A DNA stretch of 48,761 nucleotides from Candidatus Moduliflexus flocculans (lineage in GTDB: Bacteria > Moduliflexota > Moduliflexia > Moduliflexales > Moduliflexaceae): contig DF820457.1 of NCBI GenBank assembly GCA_000739515.1, positions 785,275 through 834,035 of the forward strand. The letters run 5' to 3'. Positions 26,811-35,420 of this stretch are shown here, piece by piece (position 1 is the stretch's first letter; every line of letters begins with the position of its first letter). The notes under the pieces were generated by a model. That model had not been told where the DNA came from. It saw nothing but the letters and a program-made list of their open reading frames with translations, and did no database searches. A program made the translations under genes and the position numbers.

Positions 26811-29800
26811 TCATGCAATCTGGCGTTTTGCTAATTCAGCAAAAAGCCCTGGTTGTTTCATTAATTCCTTGTATGTGCCGCGTTGCACCAATCGCCCTTT
26901 TTCCAGGACATAGATGCAATCTGCATGCATAATCGTGCTTAATCTGTGCGCGATCACAATCCGCGTGGCATTGAGTTGCTCGATACTCTGGCTGACGATT
27001 TCCTGCGTGCGATTGTCAAGGGCGCTGGTGGCCTCGTCAAAAATCAGAATGCGCGGTTTTTTTACGATGGTTCTGGCAATCAAAATCCGCTGTCGCTGCC
27101 CGCCGGATAATGTGCCGCCGCCAGGAGAAAGCACGGTGTGCATCTGCATTGGCATCGCCTTAATATCATCTTTGCAACCGGCCATTTCCGCAGCTTCCCA
27201 GGCATCTTGCACTGTTAACGACGATGATCCGATAATGTTTTCCAGGATGCTTCCTGGCATAATACGGCTATTTTGCAAGACCACGCCAATTTGGCGGCGC
27301 ACATCGCGAAGGTCCACCATATCGAGGTCTTTGCCGTCATAGTAAATAGAGCCGGACTCCGGTTTATCGAAGCCCAATAACATGCGCATCAGCGTGGATT
27401 TTCCCGATCCGGAGCTGCCGACAATCGCGACGAATTCGCCGGGAATAATAGAGAACGAGACATCCTGGAGAATCAGCGGGCCATCTGGGCTATACCGGAA
27501 ATTGACATGGCTGACTTCGATATGACCAGTCAATGTTCCTGGATTGCTTTTGGCCTCGTCAATTTCGGTCTGCGCGTTCAGAATCGGACGCAGACGGTCA
27601 TACACTGGCACCGCCATAAAAGCCGATAATAGCGAGGCGCCCATCTGGATCAACGCGCCTTGAAAGCTCATGTAGGCCGAGTTAAACGCTAAAAAATTGC
27701 CGGTATTTAACGCCCCTTTGCTCTTATACACAACCCAGGAGAAAATAACCATCGAAGCAATCACCGGGAAGATGGCATTCACTGTCTGCAAAACATTTTG
27801 GATGGTTTTGGTTTTCACGCTAATCGCTTTTTGCGCTGAAAATTCTTTCGCCCACAGCGCAAACGCCCGATCTTCGGTGCCGGTCACTCGCAGCTTATTA
27901 ATGCCGGTTAACAACTGCAATAGCAAACCCGAAATTTTCCCTTCTAACTCTTGTACTGGTTTTTGATATTTGACAAAGTAATAGCCGATCAACAGGGTAT
28001 AGCCCATGGCAACCAGGCCGAGCGCGGTCGCGACTAATGCTAATTTCCAATTATAATAAAAAAGCAATAAAAAATAAAATAACGAAAAGATGCCCGCAAA
28101 CACAGATTCGACGACTGAGCCTGACAGAATCTGGCGGATAAGCGTGATGCCTAAACTTCTGACCGCTAAATCGCCTGCCGTATATTCCCGGAAAAACGGC
28201 ACTGGCAGCGCTAACAAGCGATCCCAGAGCGCGGCTTGCGCGAGCGTATCCATTTTCCCTTCAATGCGCAGCAATCCAATCGCTTTTGTAACTTCCAGCA
28301 ACGTCATCGCAATCGTGGTGGCAAATAAAATCACGGCTAATCGCGTTAATTGATCAACATTTGAGGCGGGAATCACTTCATTGAATAGCCGTTCGGTAAA
28401 AATAGGCGGCAGCAGGCCAAGCAACGCGCCCAATGTCGCCACGATGATAATGACTTTCAAGTCCTTGCCAGAGCCGCGCATACTAAATGCCACGAGTTCT
28501 TTGGCGGTCAGCTTGCGGTTCGGAAATGGACGATAAAAGACATAACCGTTCGTATCTAGCGACGCGGCGACTTTTGCGGTTACTCTAGATGTTGTTCCGT
28601 CAACCGGATTAAACAGGCGATAACTGGTTGGGGAGATCGGAAGCAGCGCCACCGGCTGCGCCCCTTCTGCGGTGTATGCTAAAAACGCGCCATGATCATG
28701 ATTCCACCAACCATCGGTCAGCAAGATTTTCCGCATACGGACGCGCGAGGCTCTGGCAATATCTTGGAGCGGGTTCGCTGACACGCCTTTCAGAGAATCC
28801 GGGTGTTGTTGAAATTGAATACCTGAATGTTTCCCAATCGCCTGGCAGGCTGTAAAAAGCGGATCGCGGCTCGTTTCAGTGACGTCATCCTGCCTTTTCG
28901 TTCGCACGACTGTTGCCAGCCAAGTCAAGGCGTTTTTAAAGACATGCGACTCTTCAGTAAGTTTTTCATGCAGACGATGCCGCTCTTGTGCCTCGCGTTC
29001 CTTGTAATTCGCGATGATTACGTCTAAAACAAACAAGTGAAAATCATTGAGCGATTCCCAGAAAATCTCCTGCGCAAGGCAATCGAGCAGCGAAATCGCC
29101 TGCACCGTCACAGCACTTGTTGTTTTCAGCCAGAGATGTTTCGAGAGTGGCAACCACGCCGCCCCACTGATGACGGGAAACGTTTCGTCGCCCAACATCA
29201 GGCTGCTTCCCTGGCGATAACGGATACAGATTATGCGCTTTCCAGATGTTAACACAGCATTTTCTGGAAACGAAAGGTCGTCACCGGGGATTAACACCTG
29301 GCATTCTTTCGGCTTGATTGGTTTTGGCAATGCCTCAGAAAGGCTGCTAATCCATTGCTCGAGCAAGTCGCTTACGCCAATTGCAGTAAATTCCTGCTGC
29401 TGGACAAGCTCCTGGATGCGAGACCGTTTCATTTGCCTGACAGTTGAGCCAAGAGCGCCGACCGCCAACAATGCGCGTTCTTTTCCATATTCGGAAGCAG
29501 GGATTCCAAAAAACACATTGCCGGCCAGCAGATGCGCGACATGTTCGCGCGCGCCGACCGCTGCCCCAGATTCGAGCTGCACGGTAAAAATATCTACCGC
29601 GCCATCGCTGATAAACCAGATATGCTCATTGCTATCCAGAAGCAACGGCGTATTGCCATTAATCGCAATCAACTCCCCTTCTTTGGCAAATAATGTTTCA
29701 ATATCCTGCGTTTCTTCAAGCGCCTCCAACATTTGCTCCGCCAGCGCGAATTCATCAAGATCATCGGTGGGCGGAACGGTTGTTTTTGCTTGACACCATG

Positions 29801-29885
29801 GGCATTGCGCCTGGCGATTTGCGTCAAGCTGCGCTTCGTCAACGGTGTAACTCTTCGAACAGATTGGACAACTCAGTGTCATCAT
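26811..29885 (-). CDS. NHLP-type peptide export ABC transporter, permease/ATPase without peptidase
   Basis: A 1024-residue protein matching the second ABC protein (ABC2) of NHLP/Nif11-leader export systems. Unlike its partner it lacks a C39 peptidase. The N-terminus is a zinc-ribbon-like segment (CPIC at 6-9, CPWC at 28-31), then a cyclic-nucleotide-binding-like fold (about 55-160) and a long linker. Six membrane helices (about 485-760) precede the ATPase: Walker A GSSGSGKST (about 822), signature LSGGQRQR (about 930) and Walker B ILIFDEATSALD. It is the last gene of the operon, 66 bp after the peptidase ABC gene. The two ABC proteins probably form a heterodimer or work in sequence. Substrate identity is unknown. 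Confidence 0.9.
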   Translation of the reverse strand: MMTLSCPICSKSYTVDEAQLDANRQAQCPWCQAKTTVPPTDDLDEFALAEQMLEALEETQDIETLFAKEGELIAINGNTPLLLDSNEHIWFISDGAVDIFTVQLESGAAVGAREHVAHLLAGNVFFGIPASEYGKERALLAVGALGSTVRQMKRSRIQELVQQQEFTAIGVSDLLEQWISSLSEALPKPIKPKECQVLIPGDDLSFPENAVLTSGKRIICIRYRQGSSLMLGDETFPVISGAAWLPLSKHLWLKTTSAVTVQAISLLDCLAQEIFWESLNDFHLFVLDVIIANYKEREAQERHRLHEKLTEESHVFKNALTWLATVVRTKRQDDVTETSRDPLFTACQAIGKHSGIQFQQHPDSLKGVSANPLQDIARASRVRMRKILLTDGWWNHDHGAFLAYTAEGAQPVALLPISPTSYRLFNPVDGTTSRVTAKVAASLDTNGYVFYRPFPNRKLTAKELVAFSMRGSGKDLKVIIIVATLGALLGLLPPIFTERLFNEVIPASNVDQLTRLAVILFATTIAMTLLEVTKAIGLLRIEGKMDTLAQAALWDRLLALPVPFFREYTAGDLAVRSLGITLIRQILSGSVVESVFAGIFSLFYFLLLFYYNWKLALVATALGLVAMGYTLLIGYYFVKYQKPVQELEGKISGLLLQLLTGINKLRVTGTEDRAFALWAKEFSAQKAISVKTKTIQNVLQTVNAIFPVIASMVIFSWVVYKSKGALNTGNFLAFNSAYMSFQGALIQMGASLLSAFMAVPVYDRLRPILNAQTEIDEAKSNPGTLTGHIEVSHVNFRYSPDGPLILQDVSFSIIPGEFVAIVGSSGSGKSTLMRMLLGFDKPESGSIYYDGKDLDMVDLRDVRRQIGVVLQNSRIMPGSILENIIGSSSLTVQDAWEAAEMAGCKDDIKAMPMQMHTVLSPGGGTLSGGQRQRILIARTIVKKPRILIFDEATSALDNRTQEIVSQSIEQLNATRIVIAHRLSTIMHADCIYVLEKGRLVQRGTYKELMKQPGLFAELAKRQIA

Positions 29886-29951
29886 GCGTGTTCACCATCT
29901 ATGCTGCGGCTCAGTAAAACGCCCTTCTATTTTATTTTTGAACAGCCTCTA

Positions 29952-32174
29952 TCAATGGGCATTGATCAGTCTGGCATAGACGCTATCAACGTCTCTCATC
30001 ATGTCGTCATGCGTGCCGCGCTGGACGACTTTGCCCTGGTCGAGGACGATAATTTCATCAGCGTCGCGGATGGTGCTCAAACGATGGGCAATCACCAACG
30101 TCGTACATCCCCGGCGACGGACATGCTCATCTACCAGCTTTTCCGTATTCGCATCCAGGGCGCTGGTGGCTTCATCCAGAACCAGAATGCGCGGATTGGT
30201 CGTTAACGCTCTGGCAATTTCTAATCGCTGGCGCTGCCCTCCGCTGTAATTGCTTCCGCCTTCCTCGACGTTGCTTTCATATCCGCCGGGGCGGGCTGCG
30301 ATGTCTTCGTGGATGCACGCATCTCTTGCGGCTTGCAAGATGAATGAATCGGGGATCGTCGTGTCCCACATGGTTAAATTTTCTCGAACTGTGCCGCCAA
30401 ACAAGAAAATATCCTGATCCACAATTGCGAGCGAATTGGTAAACACATCGCGAGGATAATATCCGCGTGGGTATCCATCAAAGAGGATCGTTCCTTCCCA
30501 GGGATCGTATAGCCCGGTCACCAATTTGGCGATGGTTGATTTCCCGGAGCCAGAACCGCCGACTAATGCCACCCGCTTTCCCGGCGTTAATGACAGGCTA
30601 AAATCTGTGATGAGCGGCGGCGCTAAACGGCTATATCCAAACGTAATATGCTGCAATTCTAACGCGCCTTCCAATTTGGTGACTGCGCGTTGAGGCGGCT
30701 CAGCGACGCTTGTTGGCTGCGGGGCAGGGATGCTTTGGATGAATTGCCTGTCCACCTGATGTTTGAACACATCATCCAATTTATTCATGTCGCCATTCAT
30801 TTCCTGCACTTTGCCGCCCAGACTCACCATCTGATTGACCGGCGCGATAAAGCTCCCCATCAAGCTCTGAAATGCGGTCAACATCCCCATGGTAAATTCA
30901 CCGCGCATGACAAGCAAGGCTCCTAACACCATGACGATGACATTATTCAACGAGGAGAGAAATTCGGGGAGTTGATTTAACAGGCGCGCGGTAACGCCCA
31001 ATTGCTGCTCGGCATTCAGCATTTTGGCCTGATGTCCAGACCAGACGGCGTAAAAATCGCTTTCTGCGCCGGTCGCTTTCAGGGTTTCGATCATTTGCAA
31101 ACCGCTCATGGCCGTTCCGATCATTTTCCCCTGTTCCTGGACTAATTTTTGATTCAGCAAAACCCGTTTTTTTGACACATATTGCAAGGCGACAAAATTT
31201 GCCAGCGCGATTGATGTTCCTACCGCCGTCAATTCCACGCTGTATTGCGCCATAATCGCCGCGTAGAACACGATAGCCATCAAATTCAGGATTGTTGTTG
31301 CCAAGTCGCCAGATAACAACATCGCCACTTTATCGTTTAATTGGACGCGATTGGCGATTTCGCCGGTCTGCCGCTGAAAAAAGAAGACCACTGGAAGGCG
31401 GAAGACATGGTGAAAGAATTTCGCGGAACTGGTTAAGGCGAGCTTCAGTTCAAGCCGCAGCAGGTAATATTGTTGCAGCCAGGTCAAGAGGCCGCTGACG
31501 CAAAATGTCACGCCCATCACCCATAATAGCGGCACAATCCATTCTTTGCGCCCTTCGATTAAAATGCTATCGAGAAAGACCCGGGAAAACACAGGGATGA
31601 CTAAGCCGGGAATGACTAAGCATATTCCCGCCAGCACCGCATAGGACAACGCTACCTGCGTCCCGGTTAGGCGCTTGCGCAGCGCCGCCCAGATATTCGG
31701 TTTTGCTCCGCCCTTTTTGAAATCGGGGCCGACATTAAATACCAGCACAACCCCGGTAAACGATTGATCGAATTCATCCTTTGAGACAACGCGCGGGCCG
31801 TTGCCCGGATCGTTCAAATAGACCTTATTCCCCTTTATGCCGGTCAGCACCACGAAATGATTGAAATTCCAAAAGATGATCATCGGCAGGCGAAATTCTC
31901 CGAGATCATCCGGCTCGCGGCGATAGCCTTTTGCTTCTAATCCATGCTGCCGCGCCGCTTTGGTCATGTTGCTTGCTTTGCTGCCGTCGCGGCTGACGCC
32001 GCAATCTTCGCGCAACTGTTCCAGCGGCACATATTTGCCGTAATACGCGAGGATCATCGCTAAACTCGCCGCGCCGCATTCTACCGCTTCCATTTGCAGA
32101 ATGGAGGGAACTTTGACCTTTTTGTTCTTCCACAACAGTTTTTTCTTATTTTCCTGCGTTTCCTGGGCTGCCAT
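29952..32174 (-). CDS. NHLP-type peptide export ABC transporter with C39 peptidase
   Basis: A 740-residue protein. The N-terminal C39 peptidase is intact: oxyanion Gln 27 in LQMEAVECGAASLAM, nucleophile Cys 33 in the same motif, His 106 (NFNHFVVLTG) and Asp 122 (YLNDPG). Six membrane helices (about 160-450) and an ATPase with GGSGSGKST, NYSGGQRQR and ILVLDEATSALD follow. Such proteins remove a leader after a double-glycine-like site and export the core peptide. The start is taken as ATG 32174, just past the HlyD stop codon; a TTG at 32186 would overlap it. The HlyD gene directly precedes it, so the two are translationally coupled. Confidence 0.92.
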   Translation of the reverse strand: MAAQETQENKKKLLWKNKKVKVPSILQMEAVECGAASLAMILAYYGKYVPLEQLREDCGVSRDGSKASNMTKAARQHGLEAKGYRREPDDLGEFRLPMIIFWNFNHFVVLTGIKGNKVYLNDPGNGPRVVSKDEFDQSFTGVVLVFNVGPDFKKGGAKPNIWAALRKRLTGTQVALSYAVLAGICLVIPGLVIPVFSRVFLDSILIEGRKEWIVPLLWVMGVTFCVSGLLTWLQQYYLLRLELKLALTSSAKFFHHVFRLPVVFFFQRQTGEIANRVQLNDKVAMLLSGDLATTILNLMAIVFYAAIMAQYSVELTAVGTSIALANFVALQYVSKKRVLLNQKLVQEQGKMIGTAMSGLQMIETLKATGAESDFYAVWSGHQAKMLNAEQQLGVTARLLNQLPEFLSSLNNVIVMVLGALLVMRGEFTMGMLTAFQSLMGSFIAPVNQMVSLGGKVQEMNGDMNKLDDVFKHQVDRQFIQSIPAPQPTSVAEPPQRAVTKLEGALELQHITFGYSRLAPPLITDFSLSLTPGKRVALVGGSGSGKSTIAKLVTGLYDPWEGTILFDGYPRGYYPRDVFTNSLAIVDQDIFLFGGTVRENLTMWDTTIPDSFILQAARDACIHEDIAARPGGYESNVEEGGSNYSGGQRQRLEIARALTTNPRILVLDEATSALDANTEKLVDEHVRRRGCTTLVIAHRLSTIRDADEIIVLDQGKVVQRGTHDDMMRDVDSVYARLINAH

Positions 32175-32182
32175 ACAATAGA

Positions 32183-33511
32183 TCAACCTTTTGAACTCGA
32201 TTCTCCCAAGATATATTTTTTGAATAACGGCATGACTAATGTGATCGGCGCTTGTTCGCGCACGGTAACAGTCACAAAACAGATCGTTCCGCGATCAAGC
32301 TTTAACGGCGGGCCGAGCCGGGATGACCATTTATATCCGCTGGTGGTCTTCGGGTCGGAAATCAACGACGCTCTCACCTTTATCGGCGTTTGATCCGAGG
32401 TTAAGAGCCTGGCTAACGCTTCATTTTGAATCGTTTTCATGACAGACATAAACGTGGATGGATATTGATCCACTTCAGCGACAGTGCCTTCTAAAAATCC
32501 GTATTCTTCGCGCTTTACAATGGAAGGAGTAATCTGGACGCGCATTCCTCGTTTGACTTGTTTTCCAGTCAAGGCGGGAAAATAGACCACCGCTTCCATC
32601 TCCAGGTTTTCTCCGCTTTTTTCCAGAAGAAACAGCGTCGTGCCGGCGTTGGCTAAATCATTTTCTCGTTGAAGCACTTCAATTACTCTTCCACTCTCCG
32701 GGCTAACCACCTGAGAGGTTTCCGCAAATGCTTTTTGCAGCGCGAGAATTTCATTTCTCGCTTTTTCAACGCGCTGCGCTTGCGTCAGTTCATCGAGCGA
32801 ACCGCTTCCAGTCATTTTTTTCAGTTCAATTTCAATGGAGTTTAATTGATTTTTGGCGGTTTCGATATCTAACTTCAAGGAGTTGATCTGCTGATCGATT
32901 TTGACCAGTTCATTCTCGGCCTCAAGGAGCTTGTTTTTACTGAGAATTCCTTGTGTCACTAATTTTTCCAATCCTTCTTTTAACGTCTGCTGCTGCTGTT
33001 TAAAGGCATTTTGAGCCTCTAACTGATTTCTCAGGTTTTTGATCGCCTGCTCTTGATTCAGCCGATCCAGGCGCAATTTCTCGCGTTGAATTCTCTCGGT
33101 CTCACTCTCAGTTTTTCTCTTTTCTTCAAACGAGGTTTCTAAGGCTTTTAAGTCAGCCTGCGCCGTTTTGATCTGCTCGATCAGGTCTTCTCGTTCGATT
33201 CGAGCAATAATTTGTCCCTTTTGAACGCTATCTCCGACATCCACAGCAATCCGAGTGATTCTGCCAGTATTCGGAACTTGTACGCTAATCACTCCTTCAT
33301 GGAACAGCAGAATCCCTCTGCCTTCGACCTGCGTGGGAATGCTGCCATAAATGCCCCAGATGACGGTTGCTGTCAGGAAGATGAGAATGGCCAATAAGGC
33401 AACCCAGCCGGCGGGAGTGGTAATTGTGATGAGTTGATCTAACTGTTCGGGCGAGGAGGCCCGTTCTAATGCGACTTTCCGAAAGATTTCTTTTTCTTTT
33501 GAAGATGACAT
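32183..33511 (-). CDS. HlyD-family adaptor of the NHLP-type export system
   Basis: A 442-residue periplasmic adaptor: a short cytoplasmic N-terminus, one membrane segment (about 35-57), a lipoyl/biotinyl-like half (GDSVQKGQIIARIER), a long coiled-coil hairpin (about 105-260), the second lipoyl half (VVSPESGRVIEVLQRENDL) and a beta-barrel domain. The N-terminus (FRKVALERASSPEQLDQLI) is characteristic of NHLP-system HlyD proteins. It links the ABC pair to an outer-membrane channel, and no TolC gene is in this window. It starts at ATG 33511 behind AGGGGAA. It is the first gene of the operon; the promoter must lie in 33512-33650, where there are only repeats. Confidence 0.92.
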   Translation of the reverse strand: MSSSKEKEIFRKVALERASSPEQLDQLITITTPAGWVALLAILIFLTATVIWGIYGSIPTQVEGRGILLFHEGVISVQVPNTGRITRIAVDVGDSVQKGQIIARIEREDLIEQIKTAQADLKALETSFEEKRKTESETERIQREKLRLDRLNQEQAIKNLRNQLEAQNAFKQQQQTLKEGLEKLVTQGILSKNKLLEAENELVKIDQQINSLKLDIETAKNQLNSIEIELKKMTGSGSLDELTQAQRVEKARNEILALQKAFAETSQVVSPESGRVIEVLQRENDLANAGTTLFLLEKSGENLEMEAVVYFPALTGKQVKRGMRVQITPSIVKREEYGFLEGTVAEVDQYPSTFMSVMKTIQNEALARLLTSDQTPIKVRASLISDPKTTSGYKWSSRLGPPLKLDRGTICFVTVTVREQAPITLVMPLFKKYILGESSSKG

Positions 33512-33550
33512 TGAGTTTTCCCCTTCGTCAAATGTAAAAAATAACTTCTT

Positions 33551-33606
33551 TTCCCTGCGACACGCTCAGGGAATGGAGCGGCGTTCCCTGAGCGTGTCGA
33601 AGGGAA
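33551..33606. repeat. Palindromic repeat, family D (GACACGCTCAGGGAA type)
   Basis: The 16-bp arms CGACACGCTCAGGGAA (33558-33573) and TTCCCTGAGCGTGTCG (33584-33599) are perfect complements with a 10-nt loop, with TTCCCT/AGGGAA outer arms. Further copies are at 35213, 41561 and 44606. It lies 40 bases upstream of the HlyD start. Confidence 0.8.
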
Positions 33607-33637
33607 CAACGTGGATATTTTTTTACATGAATAACCG

Positions 33638-33786
33638 ATGTTACGCAGCGTCTCCGCGATTCCCCTCCTGGGAGGGGCAAGGGGTGGGTGGCTGAAGACG
33701 GGAATCTTCTTAATGCCAACAACCCACCCCCAACCCCTCCCAGGAGGGGAATTCGCGGTCATCGGATCGATTCTGCTGCGTAACAT
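33638..33786. repeat. MITE-like repeat, family A
   Basis: A 149-bp element with 12-bp terminal inverted repeats ATGTTACGCAGC (33638-33649) and GCTGCGTAACAT (33775-33786). Internally it carries two facing copies of a CCCCTCCTGGGAGGGG palindrome followed by GGGGTGGGT. The centre differs from the copies at 1-86 and 44774-44921. No coding capacity is visible. Confidence 0.82.
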
Positions 33787-33875
33787 GAGTGAATAATCTA
33801 CGTATAGACTATCTCTTGAATGTCAAGAAATTTTTCTTGCAACTACAAACAAAATGCGACGTTGACGAACAACAG

Positions 33876-34592
33876 TCACTCAGGCGTTGTTGAGGGAAAG
33901 AGGCCGTGATGTATCCACTCAAGGGCATGAGCTTTTATCCGCGCCACAATCTGCGCCCCTTTTTCTGCGGAGGCAGAGGATGGATGCCCCTGACATCCAG
34001 GCGATCCTTGAATTGGAGTATCTTTCAGATGTTGAAGGTATGCTTGAAATTCTTCTGACGGCGTTTCGAAATCCTGAATTCTGTCGCGTCGGACTTTTTC
34101 GGGAAACAGATACAGCATGACGGAAGTTTCTGCTTCGCAGGCATGTTTGACCGAGGTTTGCTTGTCTAAAATGTCTTGTATCTCGACATCGTACAGATCG
34201 CAGACAAATACGTGTTCCTGTTTTGTTTCGCGCAATGCCTTCAAATGAAACATGTCGCCATGCGCAGTCAGCAGAAAAAATCGCGCGAACCCTTGCAATT
34301 TCCACCAGCAGATCAGCGATGAAATGGCATTCCGCAAATCTTCATACAAAATGCTCGACGAGCCAGGATACACGCGGTCGCATGGCAAGCCGACCCCATA
34401 GGCAACGGTTGGGGCGACCAACAGCCCGGTTTCTTGTGACAGATAATCTGCCAGGAATTCGACCACTAAGGTATCGGTATTCAACGGCAAATGCGTCGAA
34501 TGCTGTTCGCAGATGCCAATCGGGATGATTAACCCGTCATGCTGGCGCAAATAGGCCGCCGCGTCTTCCCAGGTGAAATCTTCTAAGCGCAT
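33876..34592 (-). CDS. Creatininase-family metal-dependent amidohydrolase
   Basis: A 238-residue enzyme of the creatininase fold. IGICEQHSTHLPL gives E29 and H31, and D40 follows in LNTDT, with the spacing of creatininase E34/H36/D45. A second group is TAHGD (H111, D113), where creatininase has His and Glu, and CEAETS (E155). The usual GHGGN or NGHYEN motif is changed to HGDMFH, so the metal site is intact but not standard. The family includes creatininase, FAPy deformylase-like enzymes and MftE, a peptidase in mycofactocin synthesis. The substrate is open. It stands alone, pointing toward the NHLP operon on the same strand with 364 bp between them. Confidence 0.8.
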   Translation of the reverse strand: MRLEDFTWEDAAAYLRQHDGLIIPIGICEQHSTHLPLNTDTLVVEFLADYLSQETGLLVAPTVAYGVGLPCDRVYPGSSSILYEDLRNAISSLICWWKLQGFARFFLLTAHGDMFHLKALRETKQEHVFVCDLYDVEIQDILDKQTSVKHACEAETSVMLYLFPEKVRRDRIQDFETPSEEFQAYLQHLKDTPIQGSPGCQGHPSSASAEKGAQIVARIKAHALEWIHHGLFPSTTPE

Positions 34593-34880
34593 ATCAACGA
34601 CTGTGCCGCAAGGCGCAGCATGGTAACGGCATCGCGCATGTCTCTATGCTGTGCCTGTCGAACCCTCACAAAACATGTTTATTGGCGGAGTGTTTAGCAT
34701 CGCACAATTTTCGAGACAACAAAAACGTTCGAAAAAAGCAAGAAAAAATCAGGGGCTTGAAATTTTTTGACGAATTTTCTTTTCAATCTAACCTATATTA
34801 TAAAAGTGGCGTCAATGTAATTAACAGAGTTCATAGCCGCCTGAACGAATTCCTCTAACGCACAACGAAAGGATGCCTGA

Positions 34881-35081
34881 ATGCGCTGGTTTGATTTGAT
34901 GGATGATGACGAAAATTTTGTCGTGGAAATTACTTCACTCCCTTTTCCATTCCGTGATCGCGAACGTATCGGGCAGGTACTGTCCATGTCGCGTGACAGC
35001 GTATTGATCGAAACCACCGACGGTCAGCGCATTCGTTGGGAAAAAGAACGCTTATTAACCGCGCAGGCGTTTATGTTCTAA
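34881..35081 (+). CDS. Small protein of unknown function (66 residues)
   Basis: A short acidic protein: MRWFDLMDDDENFVVEITS, followed by LPFPFRDRERIGQVLSMSRD and a strand-rich end (SVLIETTDGQRIRWEKERLL). AAAGGA about seven bases upstream supports ATG 34881. Alternating strands with DGQR and RW resemble a small SH3-like or OB-like barrel, but I do not recognise a family. It is flanked by the creatininase gene (divergent) and a 339-bp repeat-bearing gap. Coding looks likely from ribosome-binding site and composition, though not certain. Confidence 0.55.
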   Translation: MRWFDLMDDDENFVVEITSLPFPFRDRERIGQVLSMSRDSVLIETTDGQRIRWEKERLLTAQAFMF

Positions 35082-35420
35082 CGGTGTTGGCGCTGAAATA
35101 ATTTCCTTCCGTTGTCTTCAGATCACGCTGAAAAAAGATGTATATGGGCATTTCTACGCCCTGGCCGGTGTTTTTTCCCCAAAGTAATGGTAAAAAATAA
35201 GATTTACACTACTCCCTTCGACAGGCTCAAAGAACGGCGCTGCCCGCTCCCTGAGCCTCTTGAAGGGAACGTGGACATTCTTGTTTACATCTGCCGACAA
35301 CACCGAAAACCTTGACAGGATGCTGCGCCTTTAATATGAGGCCGCAGGTCGGTCAATTTCAATCGAACGCACAGGCGCAGCGCTTCGACAAAAGCGTCTC
35401 GCCCTAAAATAAAGGAACAT
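35082..35420. other. Intergenic region before nitroreductase gene
   Basis: This stretch contains a degenerate family D palindrome (35213-35268). I see no other gene; the last 20 bases carry the ribosome-binding site AAAGGA of the next gene. Confidence 0.6.
35213..35268. repeat. Palindromic repeat, family D, degenerate copy
   Basis: TCCCTTCGACAGGCTCAAAG and CTCCCTGAGCCTCTTGAAGG are imperfect complements. It is more diverged than the copies at 33551 and 41561. Confidence 0.7.

Larger units (their letters stand above)
33512..33875. other. Intergenic region upstream of export operon
   Basis: It contains a family D palindrome (33551-33606), a family A MITE-like element (33638-33786) and about 85 bp of AT-rich sequence next to the creatininase-family gene. 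I searched both strands for a short peptide gene with a leader ending in a Gly-Gly-like site and saw none. Confidence 0.7.

Noticed and set aside
26738..26816. Imperfect direct repeat CAGACGCG...ATCATG between convergent genes
   Set aside because: It is too short and diverged to distinguish from chance, and no element ends coincide with it.
33512..33875. Possible NHLP precursor peptide upstream of the HlyD gene
   Set aside because: Only palindromic repeats and AT-rich sequence are here. No frame shows a leader with a Gly-Gly-like end on either strand.
34646..34858. 70-codon frame upstream of the small acidic protein
   Set aside because: No ribosome-binding site, AT-rich promoter-like composition and no resemblance to known proteins.
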